A stretch of DNA of 64,000 nucleotides, from the NCBI GenBank assembly GCA_030762895.1, contig CM061064.1, positions 135,949,847-136,013,846 of the forward strand. The letters are read 5' to 3'. The DNA comes from Sophora flavescens. Taxonomy: Eukaryota; Streptophyta; Magnoliopsida; Fabales; Fabaceae. This document shows positions 47,309 through 59,275 of the stretch, in pieces; the first letter of the stretch is position 1; every line of letters starts with the position of its first letter. A program made the position numbers and the translations under genes. Below the pieces are notes generated by a model that saw only the letters and a list, made by a program, of their open reading frames with translations, was not told the DNA's origin and did not search any database.

Positions 47309-48128
47309 ATGTTTCGAACTCGAGCTAACGGTTACTGTTTCCAAGAACCGATTGCTCGAGGCAACGGAAGATGGGGTAGAGGTAGGTTTGGACCCACAAC
47401 TACACATAGGCACAATGTCGGTGATGTCTCAAGAAATAGAAGTGGTAGTGTGACTACCGAAGCAATAAGGATCATGAGGGATTTAGCCACCGCAATGCTA
47501 CAACAAACACAACAGAATGGCCAATTCATCAAAGACAAGAAGAAAGGGAGGAAAGGCAACGACAATGGAATACCGTTCGAGAGGAAGAAAAACTGGACAT
47601 CAGTCTGAACACCTTAATGAAATGGAATCCACCCCAATTCCATGGTGAATACGATCCTAAGGTAGTAGAGAAATGGCTGCAGGAAGTGGAGAAGGTGTTT
47701 GTGGTTATGCACTGCAGAGAAGAGAGGAAAGTCATTTATGCTGCTTTTATGCTGGCTGGAGCAACGAAAGCCTAGTGGAGTTATTCCGAGAGTGTTGGGA
47801 GCCGAAGGACACGCGATAAATTGGGAGTTATTACGAGAGTGTTTCTTGGAGAAATGCTTTCCCAAAAGCATCATACATGAAAAGGAAAAAGAGTTCATGA
47901 AGAGTGGGTCTGTAGGCTATTTTAAGGTGGGTTGAGGCCTGAGTTGAAGTGGGTGATGCTACCATTGGAAATTCATCAGTTCCAAGCTTTGGTAGAGAAA
48001 TGCACAATATTAGAAGGTCATGATCGTGGTAGAACGATTCAATAGGGGAATGGTGGACCGATCCGCAACAATGATAATTATGGAAACGAACATAAGGGAG
48101 ATGAATTCTCAACCAAGGCGAGGACCCA
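47309..48128 (+). pseudogene. gag of element X, 5' part, interrupted
   Basis: The first open piece (47309-47608) is basic, with RGNGRWGRGRFGP and IMRDLATAMLQQTQQNGQF. The capsid follows in other frames: NPPQFHGEYDPKVVEKWLQE, HCREERKVIYAAFMLAGATK, then PELKWVMLPLEIHQFQALVE. Frameshifts and stops are frequent. It is cut at 48128 by an Athila-type solo LTR and resumes at 49339 with the zinc knuckles. Family and order agree with Tekay gag. Confidence 0.78.
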
Positions 48129-49338
48129 TGATCGGCCTCTGGCTTGACTAGTTTCTGACTAGTAAAGACCATGGTTTTATTCGAGTTTAATCTCGTTTTC
48201 GCCCAAATTTGGATGTAATTGTCCTCAAGCAACATTTTGAGTCTGTAAAGTAGTTTTAGGGTAATTTAGCTGTTTTAGAGTCAAATAAAGTACTTACTGT
48301 TATTTCTTGTTTTCAGGTTAATAAAGAGAAGCAATTTTGGAATTATTCGACCTGCGAGAGGCTACTCGCCTCGCGATCCTGAAGCCTCACTGTGCCAGAA
48401 ATGTCATCCTCTCTGTCTCGCCCCGCGAATCACTGTCTCGCCCGCGAGAAATCCAACCCTAAAGGACAGAGACCATCACAGCCTAGCCGTGATGAGGGTC
48501 ACGGCTGTGGCAGATTGGAATTTGAAGTCTCGCCTCACGAATCCTCGTCTCGCCTCGCGAGAAAGGCAAACACTGAAAGCTGTTCATAATATTCGCCTCG
48601 TGAATCATGTCTCGCCTCGCGAGCGAGCATAACCCAGAATCTGTATTTATATTTGTTTTAGGGAAGAACTGATGATCCTCTTCTTCTCTCCCATTTTGAC
48701 GACTGCGAATTTGTTCGTAGGTTTTTGTCATAGTTGTTAATGGAGAACTAGTCTCCTTAGATTGATCTGCTGTAATCGGGTTCCATTGATGCATGAGGTT
48801 TTGTAATTCCTAAACTCATTGCTATTCTCTTTCAATATTTGTTCTATATGTTCTGTTTGCTTAATTCAGAATTGTATAGAGTATGTATTGATTTGTTTCG
48901 ATGATTGTGTGTTCCTATACTTAATCGTGTTTGCTTAATTCGCGTGTGTTCATTCGTGTTTGCTTAATTCACGAGGGCTTCATCGGTTTGCTTAATTCGG
49001 AATTAGGAACATATGTCTCGTAGCGTCGGTTTCGCTTGTTAATTGATGTTACAATCGAAAAGAGATTAGAATCCTCTTAGGGCTTGGATTTATATGAACC
49101 GATGATAGTGGGAAACCGAAAGTAGTAGGTTGATCGTTTAGCTTATTTGGTAATTATTTAGTTTGCATAGTTTTTCTACTTTGTTTTCTTAATTTAATTT
49201 CAAACCAAACCCCCCCAAAAACTGACTTTTATGTTAACAACAACCCAAGAGTCCTTGTGATACGATACTCGAGTTGTCGCGCCTAACTACAGTTTTTGTA
49301 AACCACTCACTTTTTGACACGTGCGCGACAGCGTGTCA
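48129..49338 (+). mobile_element. Athila-type solo LTR in X gag, 1210 bp
   Basis: It starts TGATCGGCCTCTGGC and probably ends GCGTGTCA, flanked by ACCCA (48124-48128) and ACCCT (49339-49343), four of five matching. It aligns with LTR Z at 62168: CCTCTGGCTT, ACTAGTAA, ATTCGAGTTNAATCTCG, TTTTCGCCCAAATTTGG, then the CGCG palindrome cluster. No core or second LTR is present. Confidence 0.78.
48348..48627. promoter_or_regulatory. paired CTCGCCTCGCGAG palindromes in Athila-type solo LTR
   Basis: Eight variants of TCTCGCCTCGCGAGA sit in four pairs, near 48348/48364, 48416/48436, 48528/48548 and 48592/48609. A GCCGTGAT inverted repeat lies between pairs two and three. A TATTTATATTTG sequence follows at about 48643. 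The same layout is in LTR Z. The core CGCG matches the known plant CAMTA-type CGCG box; the regulatory role is inferred. Confidence 0.55.
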
Positions 49339-49700
49339 ACCCTATGACCACCCTATTCAAAACACTACTCCTATTGATAAAGGAGCTCCCTCACTGCCAC
49401 GACCCCAGGGATGCTTCAGATGCGGAGGACCACATCAATTTAAGGATTGCTGAGCGAAGGACAACCGTATGTGTTTCCAATGTGGCAAGATGGGCCACAT
49501 ATCTCGGTATTTCACACAGAAAGTGAAGCCCATTCTTGCTGGACGTAGGACAAGTGGAGCTGGTGGGAGGCCACAAACAGTGAGAACACAGGCGAAAAGA
49601 TCTCAGACCAGTGGGAGGGTTTTTGCTTTGAAGGGAACTAATTCTCTCGATTTTCCAATCAGGCCTAAGGTATGTTGACTATATAAAGACACATGTTCCA
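49339..49700 (+). pseudogene. gag of element X, zinc-knuckle part
   Basis: After the solo LTR, gag resumes with two zinc knuckles. CFRCGGPHQFKDC is followed by a stop, then CFQCGKMGHISRYF, in which the last Cys is replaced by Phe. A basic tail, AKRSQTSGRVFALKGTN, leads to protease. Nucleocapsid knuckles bind the element RNA. Confidence 0.78.
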
Positions 49701-50124
49701 TCTTTATCTTTTGACTTGACATTTTCCACACCCACGAGTTATTCTTTGACACCCCTCATCGAAAGTTTAAAATACTCTATTGTTTTAGAAAATAGATAGT
49801 TTCTTGTGGACTTTGTCTGTTTGTCTATACAACAGAACTATGTCGTTTTAGGCATGGATTGGCTTTCGGCTAACCATGTGGGGCTAGACTGTTCAAATAA
49901 AACCCTTCATTTTTTCGAGGGATCTGGATTATTGCCAGTCAATGATGGTGGATTGGATGAAGGACGACCAAAGGATTGTGTGGTGTTGTTTTCCTTGGAA
50001 GCCATGGAGTTTTCAAAAGTAGAAGCGTTGCCTGTCGTATGTGAATTTCCTGAAGTTTTTTCGAATGATGTGTCAGGTTTACCTCCTAAGAGGGACATGA
50101 CCGATATCGATTGCACCTTATCGA
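49701..50124 (+). pseudogene. protease region of element X
   Basis: The open frame from 49806 shows VVLGMDWLSANHVGLDCSNK and VCEFPEVFSNDVSGLPPKRD, the end of the Tekay protease and link to reverse transcriptase. The upstream part (49700-49800) is in broken frame (TPTSYSLTPLI) and no active-site Asp is recognisable. Confidence 0.65.
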
Positions 50125-50927
50125 ATGTCCCCAATGGAGTTAGCAGAGCTTAAGAAGCAGCTTGATGATATGCTTAAGAAGGAGTTCAACCGACCAAGTG
50201 TTTCATTGTGGGGAGTACCGGTGTTGTTTGTAAGGAAGAAGGATGGAAGTTCAAGGTTGTGTGTGGACTACCAGCTTCTGAACAAGGTAACAATCAATAA
50301 CAAGTACCCGTTGTCGAGGATTGATGACTTGATCAGTTGCGAGGAGAAACTGTGTTCTCTAAGATAGATCTGAGGCCAGGGTACCATCAGACCAGAGTGA
50401 CGGAAGACGATATACGGAAGACTGTTTTTAGAAGTCGGTATGGTCACTACGAGTATCTGGTTATGTTATTTGTCGTGACTAATGCTCTAGCTGTGTTCAT
50501 GGACTACATGAATAAGATCTTTAGACCGTACTTAGAAAAGTTTGTCTTTGTGTGTATTGACAACATTCTTATCTACTCTTCGAGTATAGAAGAACATGTA
50601 GGGCATCTTCGGGTTGTACTTCAAGTGTTAAGGGACAGACAACTCTATGCCAAGTTGTCAAAGTGTGGGTTCTGGTTAGACGAAGTACAATTTCTAGGGC
50701 ATGCGATCAACAAAGAAGGGATAGCTATGGATCCTGCTAAAGTTGAAGCAGTCGTGAATTGGGAAAGTCCTAAGACGGTGGGCGAAGTCAGGAGTTTTCT
50801 TGGACTGGCAGATTACTACAGACGGTTTATTGAGGGATTCTCGAAGATTACATTGCCGATGACGCAACTAACGAGAAATGGTAAGGCATTTGGACCGAGG
50901 AGTGTAGAGTTAGTTTCCAAGAGTTGA
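50125..50927 (+). pseudogene. reverse transcriptase of element X, catalytic Asp changed
   Basis: The 50125-50367 frame covers MSPMELAELKKQLDDMLKKE, LFVRKKDGSSRLCVDYQLL and NKYPLSRIDDL. A frameshift near 50340 leads to 50337-50927, with VFSKIDLRPGYHQTRV, RSRYGHYEYLVM, LYAKLSKCGFWLDEVQFLGH and VRSFLGLADYYRRFIEGF. The catalytic box reads CIDNILIYS, so the second metal-binding Asp is Asn. Even without the frameshift the enzyme would be inactive. Confidence 0.85.
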
Positions 50928-51668
50928 AAAGGAGGCTCACAACATCTCCAGTGCTAGTCTTTCCAGATCCGTTAGCATCGTTTGATGTGTACTGCGATAT
51001 GACACATCAAGTCCTGGGTTGCGTTCTCATGAAAAATGGAAAAGGTAGTGCCGTATGTCTCTAGATAGTTAAGAGTACATGAGAGGAATTACCCAACCCA
51101 TGACTTAGAGTTGGTCGTAATAGTGTTTGCATTGAAGATATGGACACACTATCTTTATGGTGCTCTGTTCATACTGTTCAGTGATCATAAGAGCCTGAAG
51201 TATTTGTTCGAACAGAATGAGCTGAGCATGAGACAAAGGAGATGGATGAAGTTTATAAAGGATTATGAGTTTGATTTCTGGTACCATCCTGGAAAAAGCA
51301 AACGTCGTAGCAGACGCTTTAAGTCGAAAATCCTTGCAAGTGTCTGCTATGATGATCAAGGAGTTAGAACCGATCAAGCTGTTCAGAGACATAAACCTTG
51401 GGATAACAGAATTACCTCAGAACAAGATAATTTTGGGAATGGTCACTATTACTAGTGGATTCCTAGACTTGGTTTAGAAGAAGCAAGCAGAAGACCAGTA
51501 CCTCCAAAAGGTAAATTAGATGATAGAGGATGGAAGAACTGTAGAGTTTAAGCGAGGTATTGGTGGAATCATAAGGTGCCGGAGGATAATAAAGTTAAGA
51601 TACTGATTTTGGAAGAGGCGGACAATGCAACAACAGTATCTTTATTTGTTTGCGTAAAGTAACTTAAT
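50928..51668 (+). pseudogene. RNase H of element X and deletion scar where integrase is missing
   Basis: RNase H similarity is scattered over frames: VVIVFALKIWTHYLYGA, FSDHKSLKYLFEQNEL, RQRRWMKFIKDYEF, YHPGKS and VVADALSRKSL. Linker sequence (PQNKIILGMVTITSGF) goes on to about 51640. Then the sequence jumps straight to the polypurine-side motif at 51669. Zinc finger, integrase core and chromodomain are all absent. Confidence 0.75.
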
Positions 51669-51691
51669 TTAAATTTCGAGGACGAAATTTA
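51669..51691 (+). promoter_or_regulatory. polypurine-side motif of element X
   Basis: AAATTTCGAGGACGAAATTT is the conserved motif before the 3' LTR of Tekay-like elements. It also occurs in G and E. The expected purine run and X 3' LTR are replaced here by a reverse LTR starting TGACCCCC. Confidence 0.8.
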
Positions 51692-52544
51692 TGACCCCCT
51701 TCTATCCCGCACGTTAATATAAAACATTTACTTAAAATAGGGATTATAAAAACATGCATTTATTTAAATAAAATAAATACTTTGATAAAAGGGTTTCACA
51801 TCTCAACATAAACAACGCGGAAAGAAAACATAAACATAATATAAGTTCAAAAGGCATAACGTAACAAAAACATAAACAAAGACATAAACCCCAACCCCGA
51901 TGTCACATACAGAGCTGGTATAACCCAAAATCCGAAATAACAAATCCTCGGATACAATCGAAACAACTAACTAATCTAAGCAAAACTGGAAATCCTAAAC
52001 GAAGGTAGCGGCTCCTCGGAGTCACTCCTCAACGGGCTGATCGTCATCCTCTGATATATAATAAGGTACATGCAACACAAACATAACAACAGGGAGTAAG
52101 AAACATATATATGAATATAACGGCAAGGAAGCAGTTAGCAAGACGAGCATACAACAAACAAACATGTTATATCAACAACGGTATCATAAGATCATCATCA
52201 TAATATGTATGCTATGCAATGCAATCCTGCTCCATGCCTCTACTATGCATTTGGATCCAATCTATCTCAGGATGAGCAACTTCGGAGTTAAATATCCACA
52301 TTGGCCACTAGGCACCAACGCCGGGCAATCCAACTTACCTTGGTTGGACCCCTTGGATAGCCGACGTACCTTACTCTCGGATGCACCACCACGGGGTTAC
52401 CAGGTCCTGCGGACAGCCAGAACGCCTTACTTTTGGGCGAACTCCCCTATGTCATACAACCTCCCATCAACATCTCCAATGTGTGAATGCATTACAAACA
52501 TCATACCATCATGACCTCCACCTCCGCTTGGGCCCATAGGCTAC
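51692..52544 (-). mobile_element. reverse-oriented LTR fragment of another Ty3 family
   Basis: It starts TGACCCCCTTCTATCCCGC, with a layout like the ends of E and G (A/T-rich 100 bp, then GCGGAAAG). A minus-strand acidic frame (SEDDDQPVEE) is near 52060-52030. It is cut at 52545 by element H. The 61190-62167 fragment may be its continuation or a relative. Confidence 0.55.
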
Positions 52545-53919
52545 TGATAACTCTTTTAATGAAGAGTTATTTTGCTCCTTTTGACTCCTACTTTTATTTG
52601 TCTTTGAGGTTTTGAATCTAGATTTTGATAGGAATTGTTAGATTAAAGTTATTTGTGTTAAGTTTTGTAAATAATAGCTTTTGCTCCATAATGCTCTAGC
52701 ATGGTCTCAATTTTTTGTGTCTGTATATGCAGTTATTTGGCTGGAGCGTAGCTGAAGCAGAAGAGATTAAGCTATTGGATGTTGCGGCATGGCCCTTTTT
52801 TCCAGTGGTTCTGCACTAAAAGACAAAATCTGACAAGGACAACTTTCATCTCTCCTCTTGGGCATCGGCACTGTCTCTTTGAAGGTGATGCACGTGCCTA
52901 GGATTAGCTGCCTCACACCTTTAGGAAATGGGCTAGGGTTATTTAATTAATACTTTTGGATGTTGGCCCAAAATGGCATGTAAGAGAATTGGGTTTGTGA
53001 GTACTATAAAAGCATTTAGCATACCCTAGAAGAGGGACTTTGGAATTTATTACATATTGACTTGTCCTCTTGAGAGGTGCGCTGGTTCTTCTTCTACCTG
53101 AGCTGCTACTGCCGTGTTTTTCGTTGGTCATCCCTTGTAATGGTTTCTTGCTCATTTCATATTTTTGCTCTTTGTAAGCTCATTATGAGATAAATACTTT
53201 AAGCTTTGGGTTTGCTAATATAATGAATGTTTAGTTGATTTATGTAATTACTATGTTCTACACCTTCTTTTATCAAGCATTTAATGTTGTTTGATTAAGA
53301 GTGATCAACTTGATTGAATATTTAGTTTGGTTAATTTGGAAAATTAAGTGAATGGAACTTGATAGAAGATAGGGATTAAGTCATTAATTGGAAAATTAAT
53401 TGATGTTGGATAGGCTAGGAATAGCTATTCGTGTCCCTAAGCTAGCTGGGATGTGCTTAACTAAGAGGGAGGTGTAATTAATCTGAATCTAGGAATAGAA
53501 CAAAGTTAATGACCCTAACCCTGTATTCTTGGAAAACAAACTTTAATTCCCTGGAGTTAGATGCTAGAGCATAGTCAGAGCATACTGAAGGCTAAACAGG
53601 ATTTATGCAGCAGCATACCTGAAGCTATTTTAATCATCTAAATCAAAAAAATCATTTCTTTGTTAATCAGTGTTAATCCTACTTTCAATTCGTAATTTAT
53701 TTCTTTTTCTAGCACTCATATACCCTTTATTTTAAATTGTCCGCACACAACAATTTTTGGTTACTCAATTCTAACTCCTAGAACATATAATCTGAATTGG
53801 AATTTCTATTGCATCAATTTAATCCCTGTGGGAATGATATCTGAACGAAAAGTTCTATATTACTTGAGGCATTTGTGTATACTTGGACAAGCTTAAGAAC
53901 AACTATTTTTAAGGCAATA
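52545..53919 (+). repeat. 5' LTR of Athila-type element H
   Basis: It begins TGATAACTCTTTTAATGAAG, where AACTCTT and AAGAGTT can pair. It ends near GGCAATA, followed by AGTTTTTGGCGCCG as in element Z. Length is about 1375 bp. The matching 3' LTR is not found after the coding region. Confidence 0.75.
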
Positions 53920-53925
53920 AGTTTT

Positions 53926-53943
53926 TGGCGCCGTTGCCAGGGA
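53926..53943 (+). promoter_or_regulatory. primer-binding site of element H (Asp tRNA type)
   Basis: TGGCGCCGTTGCCAGGGA is the Athila-type primer site, complementary to the 3' end of aspartate tRNA with small mismatches. Confidence 0.85.
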
Positions 53944-54065
53944 TTGTAATTGGTGTTAAAATTCTGTTTTTAGATTATTAGTTCTGCAGTTAGTGGTACC
54001 AATACTCTTAGTGCTTTGCTGTAGCACAGGATACTGAAACTGCAAGCATAGGTTTTTGTCACCTG

Positions 54066-55750
54066 ATTAAAGATTTGATCTTGAGATAGGAAGAACATTC
54101 AGAAGGCTTAGAAGAGGTCAAGTATCTCAGCCTGTACCTGAGTTGGTTCTGAACACCCCAACAACTCCACACCAGATTTTGCTGAAGCATTGTCCCCTGC
54201 TGCTTTAGAACTTGCTGAAGAAGAGCCACCACAACACGACATGGCTATGGCTAATGATAAAAACTATGCTATCAGAGGCTATGTTGTGTTTGGCCCTCAA
54301 TCTATGAACACTGGGATAATGAGAACTCCCATCACTGCACCTCAGTTTGAGTTCAAACCAGTGATGTTCCAAATGTTGCAAACAATTGGACAATTTAATG
54401 GAGCTGCAACATAGGACCCTCATTTACACTTGAAGCAATTTCAGGATGTAGCAAGCAACTTCAAGATCCCAGAGTCACTGATGATGCATTCAGACTGAGA
54501 TTATTTCCATTCTCCTTGGGAGGGAAGGCCAAGAACTGGTTGAATTCTTTGGATGCAAACTCAATTGATACTTAGAAAAAACTTGCTGAAAAGTTCTTAA
54601 CCAAGTTCTTTCCACCAACTATGAATGAAAAAATGAGAACTGACATCACTTCTTTTAGGCAGCATGATGATGAGCCATTATTTGAAGCATGGGAGAGATT
54701 TAAACAACTGATTAAGAAGTGCCCCCACCATGGCATTCCATTTTGTATTCAGATGGAGCACTTCTATAATGGAGTTTCACCTAGATCAAGGATGATGTTA
54801 GATGCCTCAGCTGGAGGCAGTCTCCTCACTAAATCCTACAATGAAGCTCATACTCTAATGGAGGGAATAGCATATAACAGCTATCAGTGGCCAACAGCAA
54901 CACAAGTTTCTGGAAAAGGCAATGCTGCAGCAGGAGCATATGAAGTGAGTGAAGTTGCAGCACTGTCAGCTTAAATGACCTCCTTAACTAATATGGTTAG
55001 GGGGTTGACCATGGCAAATCAAGGAAATTCCTCAGCTCCACCCATATTGACTGAAGAAATGGTAAATGAACAAATTTTCAAGGCCGACACTATATCATGT
55101 GTTTACTGTGGAGGAGATCATTTATTTGAGTATTATTCTTCAAACCTGGCTGCAGTTAATTATGTGGGAAATAACAATTATCGGGACAATAATTCTTATG
55201 GTAACTCAGGATGGCAGCAATCACAGCATCCTAATATGAAGTACTCCAATTTTAGCAACACACCGAATCCACCTCCTGGTTATCAGCAGCCATAGAGGCA
55301 GCAGCAACCACAAGTTCAACAGAAAGCTCCAGAATCATCCTTAGAATCTGTGCTGAAGGCATTTATGATAGAGACTAAGGCTGGAGTGAGGAATTTTGAA
55401 ACTCAAGTGGGACAGCTGGTCAATGCAATTAACTCAAGGCAAAGTGGCATATTACCTGCTTCAACTGAAGATCCTAAAGCCTCAAGTTCTGGATGAGGTA
55501 AAGAACAATGCAAGGTAATCCACTTGAGGAGTGGTAAGGATGTGGAAGTGTCTGAACCTAAAAAGAAACAAAAGATACATATTTCAGAAACTGAGGAAGG
55601 AACAACTAAAGAAGATGCTCCAACAGAGCAACCTGTAGTTGTTGAGAAGGTGCCTGATGCTGCAGCACACCCTGCTGTGCCCAAATTGATTCCAGAAAGA
55701 CCTCCACCACCTTTTCCTCAGAGATTGAAGAAAGTTCACCAAGAGAAATA
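54066..55750 (+). pseudogene. gag of Athila-type element H, decayed
   Basis: An Arg-rich start (RTFRRLRRGQVSQPV) is followed by QFEFKPVMFQMLQTIGQFNG. The capsid core then runs through broken frames (DPHLHLKQFQDV, FPFSLGGKAKNWL, FLTKFFPP) and an open piece at 54621-54974 (EAWERFKQLIKKCPHHG, FYNGVSPRSRMMLDASAGGS). The knuckle reads CVYCGGDHLFEYY, with the last Cys lost to Tyr. A Gln-rich part, CKVIHLRSGKDVE and PPPPFPQRLKK link to protease. There are stops near 54414, 54573, 54975, 55293 and 55496. Confidence 0.85.
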
Positions 55751-55822
55751 GTTCAACAAGTTCCTAGATGTACTGAAGCAGCTTCATATCAACATACCCT
55801 TGGTAGTTCTGCCTTTCAACAG

Positions 55823-56281
55823 ATGCCCAACTACACAAAGTTCATGAAAGATGTGCTCACAAAGAAGAGAAGATTGGGGGAATTTGAAACTGTGGCTATG
55901 ACTAAAGAATGCAGTATGATGATGCATAATAAAGTACCTAGGAATATGAAAGATCCTAGAAGTTTCACCATACCATGTTCCATTGGAGATACTTACTGCG
56001 GTAAAGCTCTATGTGACTTGGGAGCAAGCATCAACCTTATGCCCATGTCTATTTTCAAGAAGCCGGGAATTGGGGAAGCAAGGGCTACATCTATTAAACT
56101 ACAGTTAGCTAACAGATCCATTGCATATCCAGAAGGAAAAATTGAAGATGTGTTGATCAAGGTTGATAAATTTGTATTTCCTGTGGAATTCATCATTCTG
56201 GATTTTGAAGCAAACGGAGAGGTTCCCATCATCCTAGGGAGACCATTCTTAGCAACAGGAAAGACATTGATTGATGTCTAG
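55823..56281 (+). pseudogene. aspartic protease of element H
   Basis: The frame starts MPNYTKFMKDVLTKKRRLGE and holds the active site LCDLGASINLMP, in the usual Athila position (Asp-Leu-Gly-Ala-Ser). PVEFIILDFE and VPIILGRPFLATGKTLIDV follow. The domain itself looks complete, but a TAG at 56279-56281 separates it from reverse transcriptase. It would cut Gag and Pol. Confidence 0.85.
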
Positions 56282-57789
56282 AAGGGAGAAATTACAATGA
56301 GGGTCAATGATCAGCATGTCACATTTAATGTGTTCAATGCCCTGAAGTATCCTGATGAGGGAATGGAAGAATGCTCTTTCATTCAGACATTTGATGAACT
56401 TGTGTAGCAGCAATTCTTCAAGAATCATTCGGACTATGCTGCAGCATCAGTGGAAGGTGACACTTGTTCTGAGGAAGAGATTGAATAGTCCCTAGACAAC
56501 AAGGTACTTCAACATCTATGGAACGGAAAATACGAGTCATTGGAGGTAACTGATGATACTTTCAAAGATAATATTCCTTCCATTGTTAAAGCTCCTTCTC
56601 TTGAACTAAAAAAATTGCCAAGTCATTTGAAGTATGCCTACCATGGAAATAATGAAACCTTGCCTGTAATTATATCTGCTTCACTGAATTCTCCGCAAGA
56701 AGAGCAATTACTGACAACTTTGGAAAGGCACAAAAAGGCAATAGGGTGGCATATAGCAGATATCAAGGGAATTAGTCCATCAATATGCATGCACATAATT
56801 CTCTTAGAATAAGGTTCAAAGAATAGCATTGAAAGTCAGAGAAGGCTGAATCCAATCATGAAGGAGGTGGTCAAAAAGGAAATAATCAAGTGGCTGGATG
56901 CAGGGATTATCTATCCGATTTCTGATAGTGTTTGGGTGAGTCCAATCCAATGCGTGCCCAAGAAAGGAGGTGTGACTGTCATTACTAATGAGAAGAATGA
57001 AATCATCCCCACAATGACTGTAACTAGTTGGAGAATCTGCATGGTTTATAGGAAACTGAACAAAGCTACTAGAAAGGATAATTTCCCATTGCCTTTCATT
57101 GATCAGATGCTGGACAGACTTGCTGAGTAGGAATATTACTGTTTTCTGGACGGATACTCAGGATACAACCAAATTACTATAGCACTAGAGGATCAAGAGA
57201 AAACTACTTTCACGTGTCACTATGGCAACTTTGCTTTCAGAAGGATGCCATTCAGTTTGTGAAATTCTCCAGCAACCTTCCAGAGATGTATGATGGCTAT
57301 TTTTCTGATATGATTGAAAAATCAATGGAAGTGTTTATGGATGATTTCTCAGTGTTTGGAGAGACTTTCCAAACCTGTTTGATGAATCCGGAGCAGATCC
57401 TGGACAGATGTGAAGAAACAAATCTGGTTTTGAATTGGGAGAAATGTCACTTTATGGTAACTGAAGGAATTGTGCTGGGACATAGAATCTCCAAAACTGG
57501 CATTGAAGTGGATAAGGCAAAGATTAAAATTATTGAAAAAATTCCCTCTCCCGTATCTGTGAAAGGAATCAAAAGCTTCCTAGGCCATGCTGGTTTTTAC
57601 AGAAGATTCATCAAAGACTTCTCCAAGATTTCTAAGCCACTATGTCAGTTGCTGGAGCATGATAGGGCATTTGAGTTCACTACTGAATGTCTGAAGGCCT
57701 TTGAGCTGCTGAAGACTGCTCTGATCCCTGCACTCATAATTGTTCCAGCTGATTGGAATAAGCCTTTTGAGCTCATGTGTGATGCTAGT
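56282..57789 (+). pseudogene. reverse transcriptase of element H
   Basis: The linker is in 56282-56812 (LELKKLPSHLKYAY, HKKAIGWHIADIKGISPSIC). Palm and fingers follow: VKKEIIKWLDAGIIYPISDS, WVSPIQCVPKKGG, then DGYSGYNQITIALEDQEKTT and FRRMPF. The catalytic box is VFMDDFSVFG with both Asp kept. The thumb and start of the connection region (IPSPVSVKGIKSFLGHAGFY, ISKPLCQLLE) run to KPFELMCDASDF. Stops near 56407, 56488, 56812 and 57130, and one frameshift near 57210, disable it. Confidence 0.85.
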
Positions 57790-58670
57790 GATTTCATGGG
57801 ACCATTTCCTCCATCATTTGGCAACCTTTACATTCTGGTAGCTGTTGATTATGTGTCTAAATGGGTGGAGGCTGTGGCAACAATAAAAAATGATGCTAGG
57901 GTGGTATCAAAATTTCTACAAAAAACATCTTTTCTAGATTTGGAACCCCTAAAGCAATCATTAGTGATGAAGGAACTCATTTTTGCAACCAAGTTTTTTC
58001 CAAATTGCTTGCAAAATATGGAGTTAAGCATAAAGTAGCCACAGACTACCATCCCCAAACTAATGGCCAAGTTGAGTTGTCTAACAGGGAAATCAAGAGA
58101 ATCTTGGAAAAAATGGTCAATCCAAGTAGGAATGATTGGTCCTCCCACTTGGATGAGGCTCTGTGAGCTTATAGAACAGCATTCAAAACTCCACTAGGGA
58201 TGTCCCCATACAGATTGGTGTATGGAAAAGCGTGCCATCTGCCTTTGGAATTACAGTACAAAGCTTTCTGGGCAGTTAAGAAGCTGAACTTTGACCTTCA
58301 GTCTGCTGGAGCAGCACGCATGCTGCAGCTTAATGAACTGGAAGAACATAAACTATTCTCTTATGAAAACACTGAAGCATACAAAGCGATAACTAAGGCT
58401 TGGCATGATAAGAGGATTCATCACAAACCCTTCCATGAAGGAGAACAAGTACCGTTGTTCAACTCAAGACTGAAGCTGCTTCCAGGCAAGTTGAAATCAA
58501 GGTGGTCTGGCCCATTCAAAGTGATGAAAGTTTATCCACATGGAGCTGTAGATCTTTTGGATCCTGGGATTGGCAGAGAATTTAAAGTCAATCGGCAGAG
58601 AATCAAGCATTACTTTGGTGAACCTTTGAACAGAATGAAGGTCACCAGCACCCTAAATGACACTGAATGA
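57790..58670 (+). pseudogene. integrase of element H, fused to RT by deletion
   Basis: The frame passes without a stop from MCDASDF (start of RNase H) into MGPFPPSFGNLYILVAVDYV. The rest of RNase H and the integrase zinc finger are missing, an in-frame deletion at about 57795. The core has VDYVSKWVEA and, after a frameshift near 57945, ISDEGTHF and GQVELSNREIK with the catalytic Glu. The C-terminal frame 58200-58670 (YGKACHLPLELQYKAFWAVK, then SRWSGPFKV) ends at TGA. No chromodomain is present, as usual for Athila. Confidence 0.85.
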
Positions 58671-59275
58671 TGCTGCACCATGGTATGGATGAGGACCCGA
58701 TAAACCAAGTGGTCATGGGAGGCATCCCATCAATAAAGAAGAAATTGATTGTGAAGTGCTACAAGTACAAGTAGTGAATAATGGAGCACCAACAAGGGTA
58801 TAAGTTAGTCAGGTTGCAGCAATAAAAAAATATTGGGTTGCTTTGATCTATGCTACATCATGATCTCTTATGGAAGAAATATAAAAATATGCAATCTTGG
58901 GGAAATGAAATATCTGCTGAAAAGAGTACAAGTAGGGGCCAGCTCACCTTTTTGACCGTTGGGGTGAAAAGGGAAAAGGTGGAAACTTTTTTTTTTTTGA
59001 AATCTAATAAAGACAAAAGATGTGGAGAGAGAAAATCCCACTTTCCCCACACTCAACCCCCAACCGCACGATCTCTAACCTTCTCTCCTCATTCCCCACG
59101 CCTACCACCCATAGTAGCCAATACCTCTCCCACCTGACATATTAAATAGCTCCTAACCCTTCTCTACCACCCATTCTTCACACTCTCAAAATTTCTATCC
59201 CATTCTTCCTCAACCCGTGACCCTAACGTCCAAAACTTTTCCTCTCCTTCACCAACCAAACCCTAATAATTTACC
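58671..59275 (+). other. spacer between pol and env-position ORF of element H
   Basis: Non-coding spacer. It has a T-rich run (58986-59000) and a pyrimidine-rich CCCAACCG/CCCACTC stretch (59040-59230) like a leader before the next ORF. No splice acceptor can be assigned with confidence. Confidence 0.5.
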
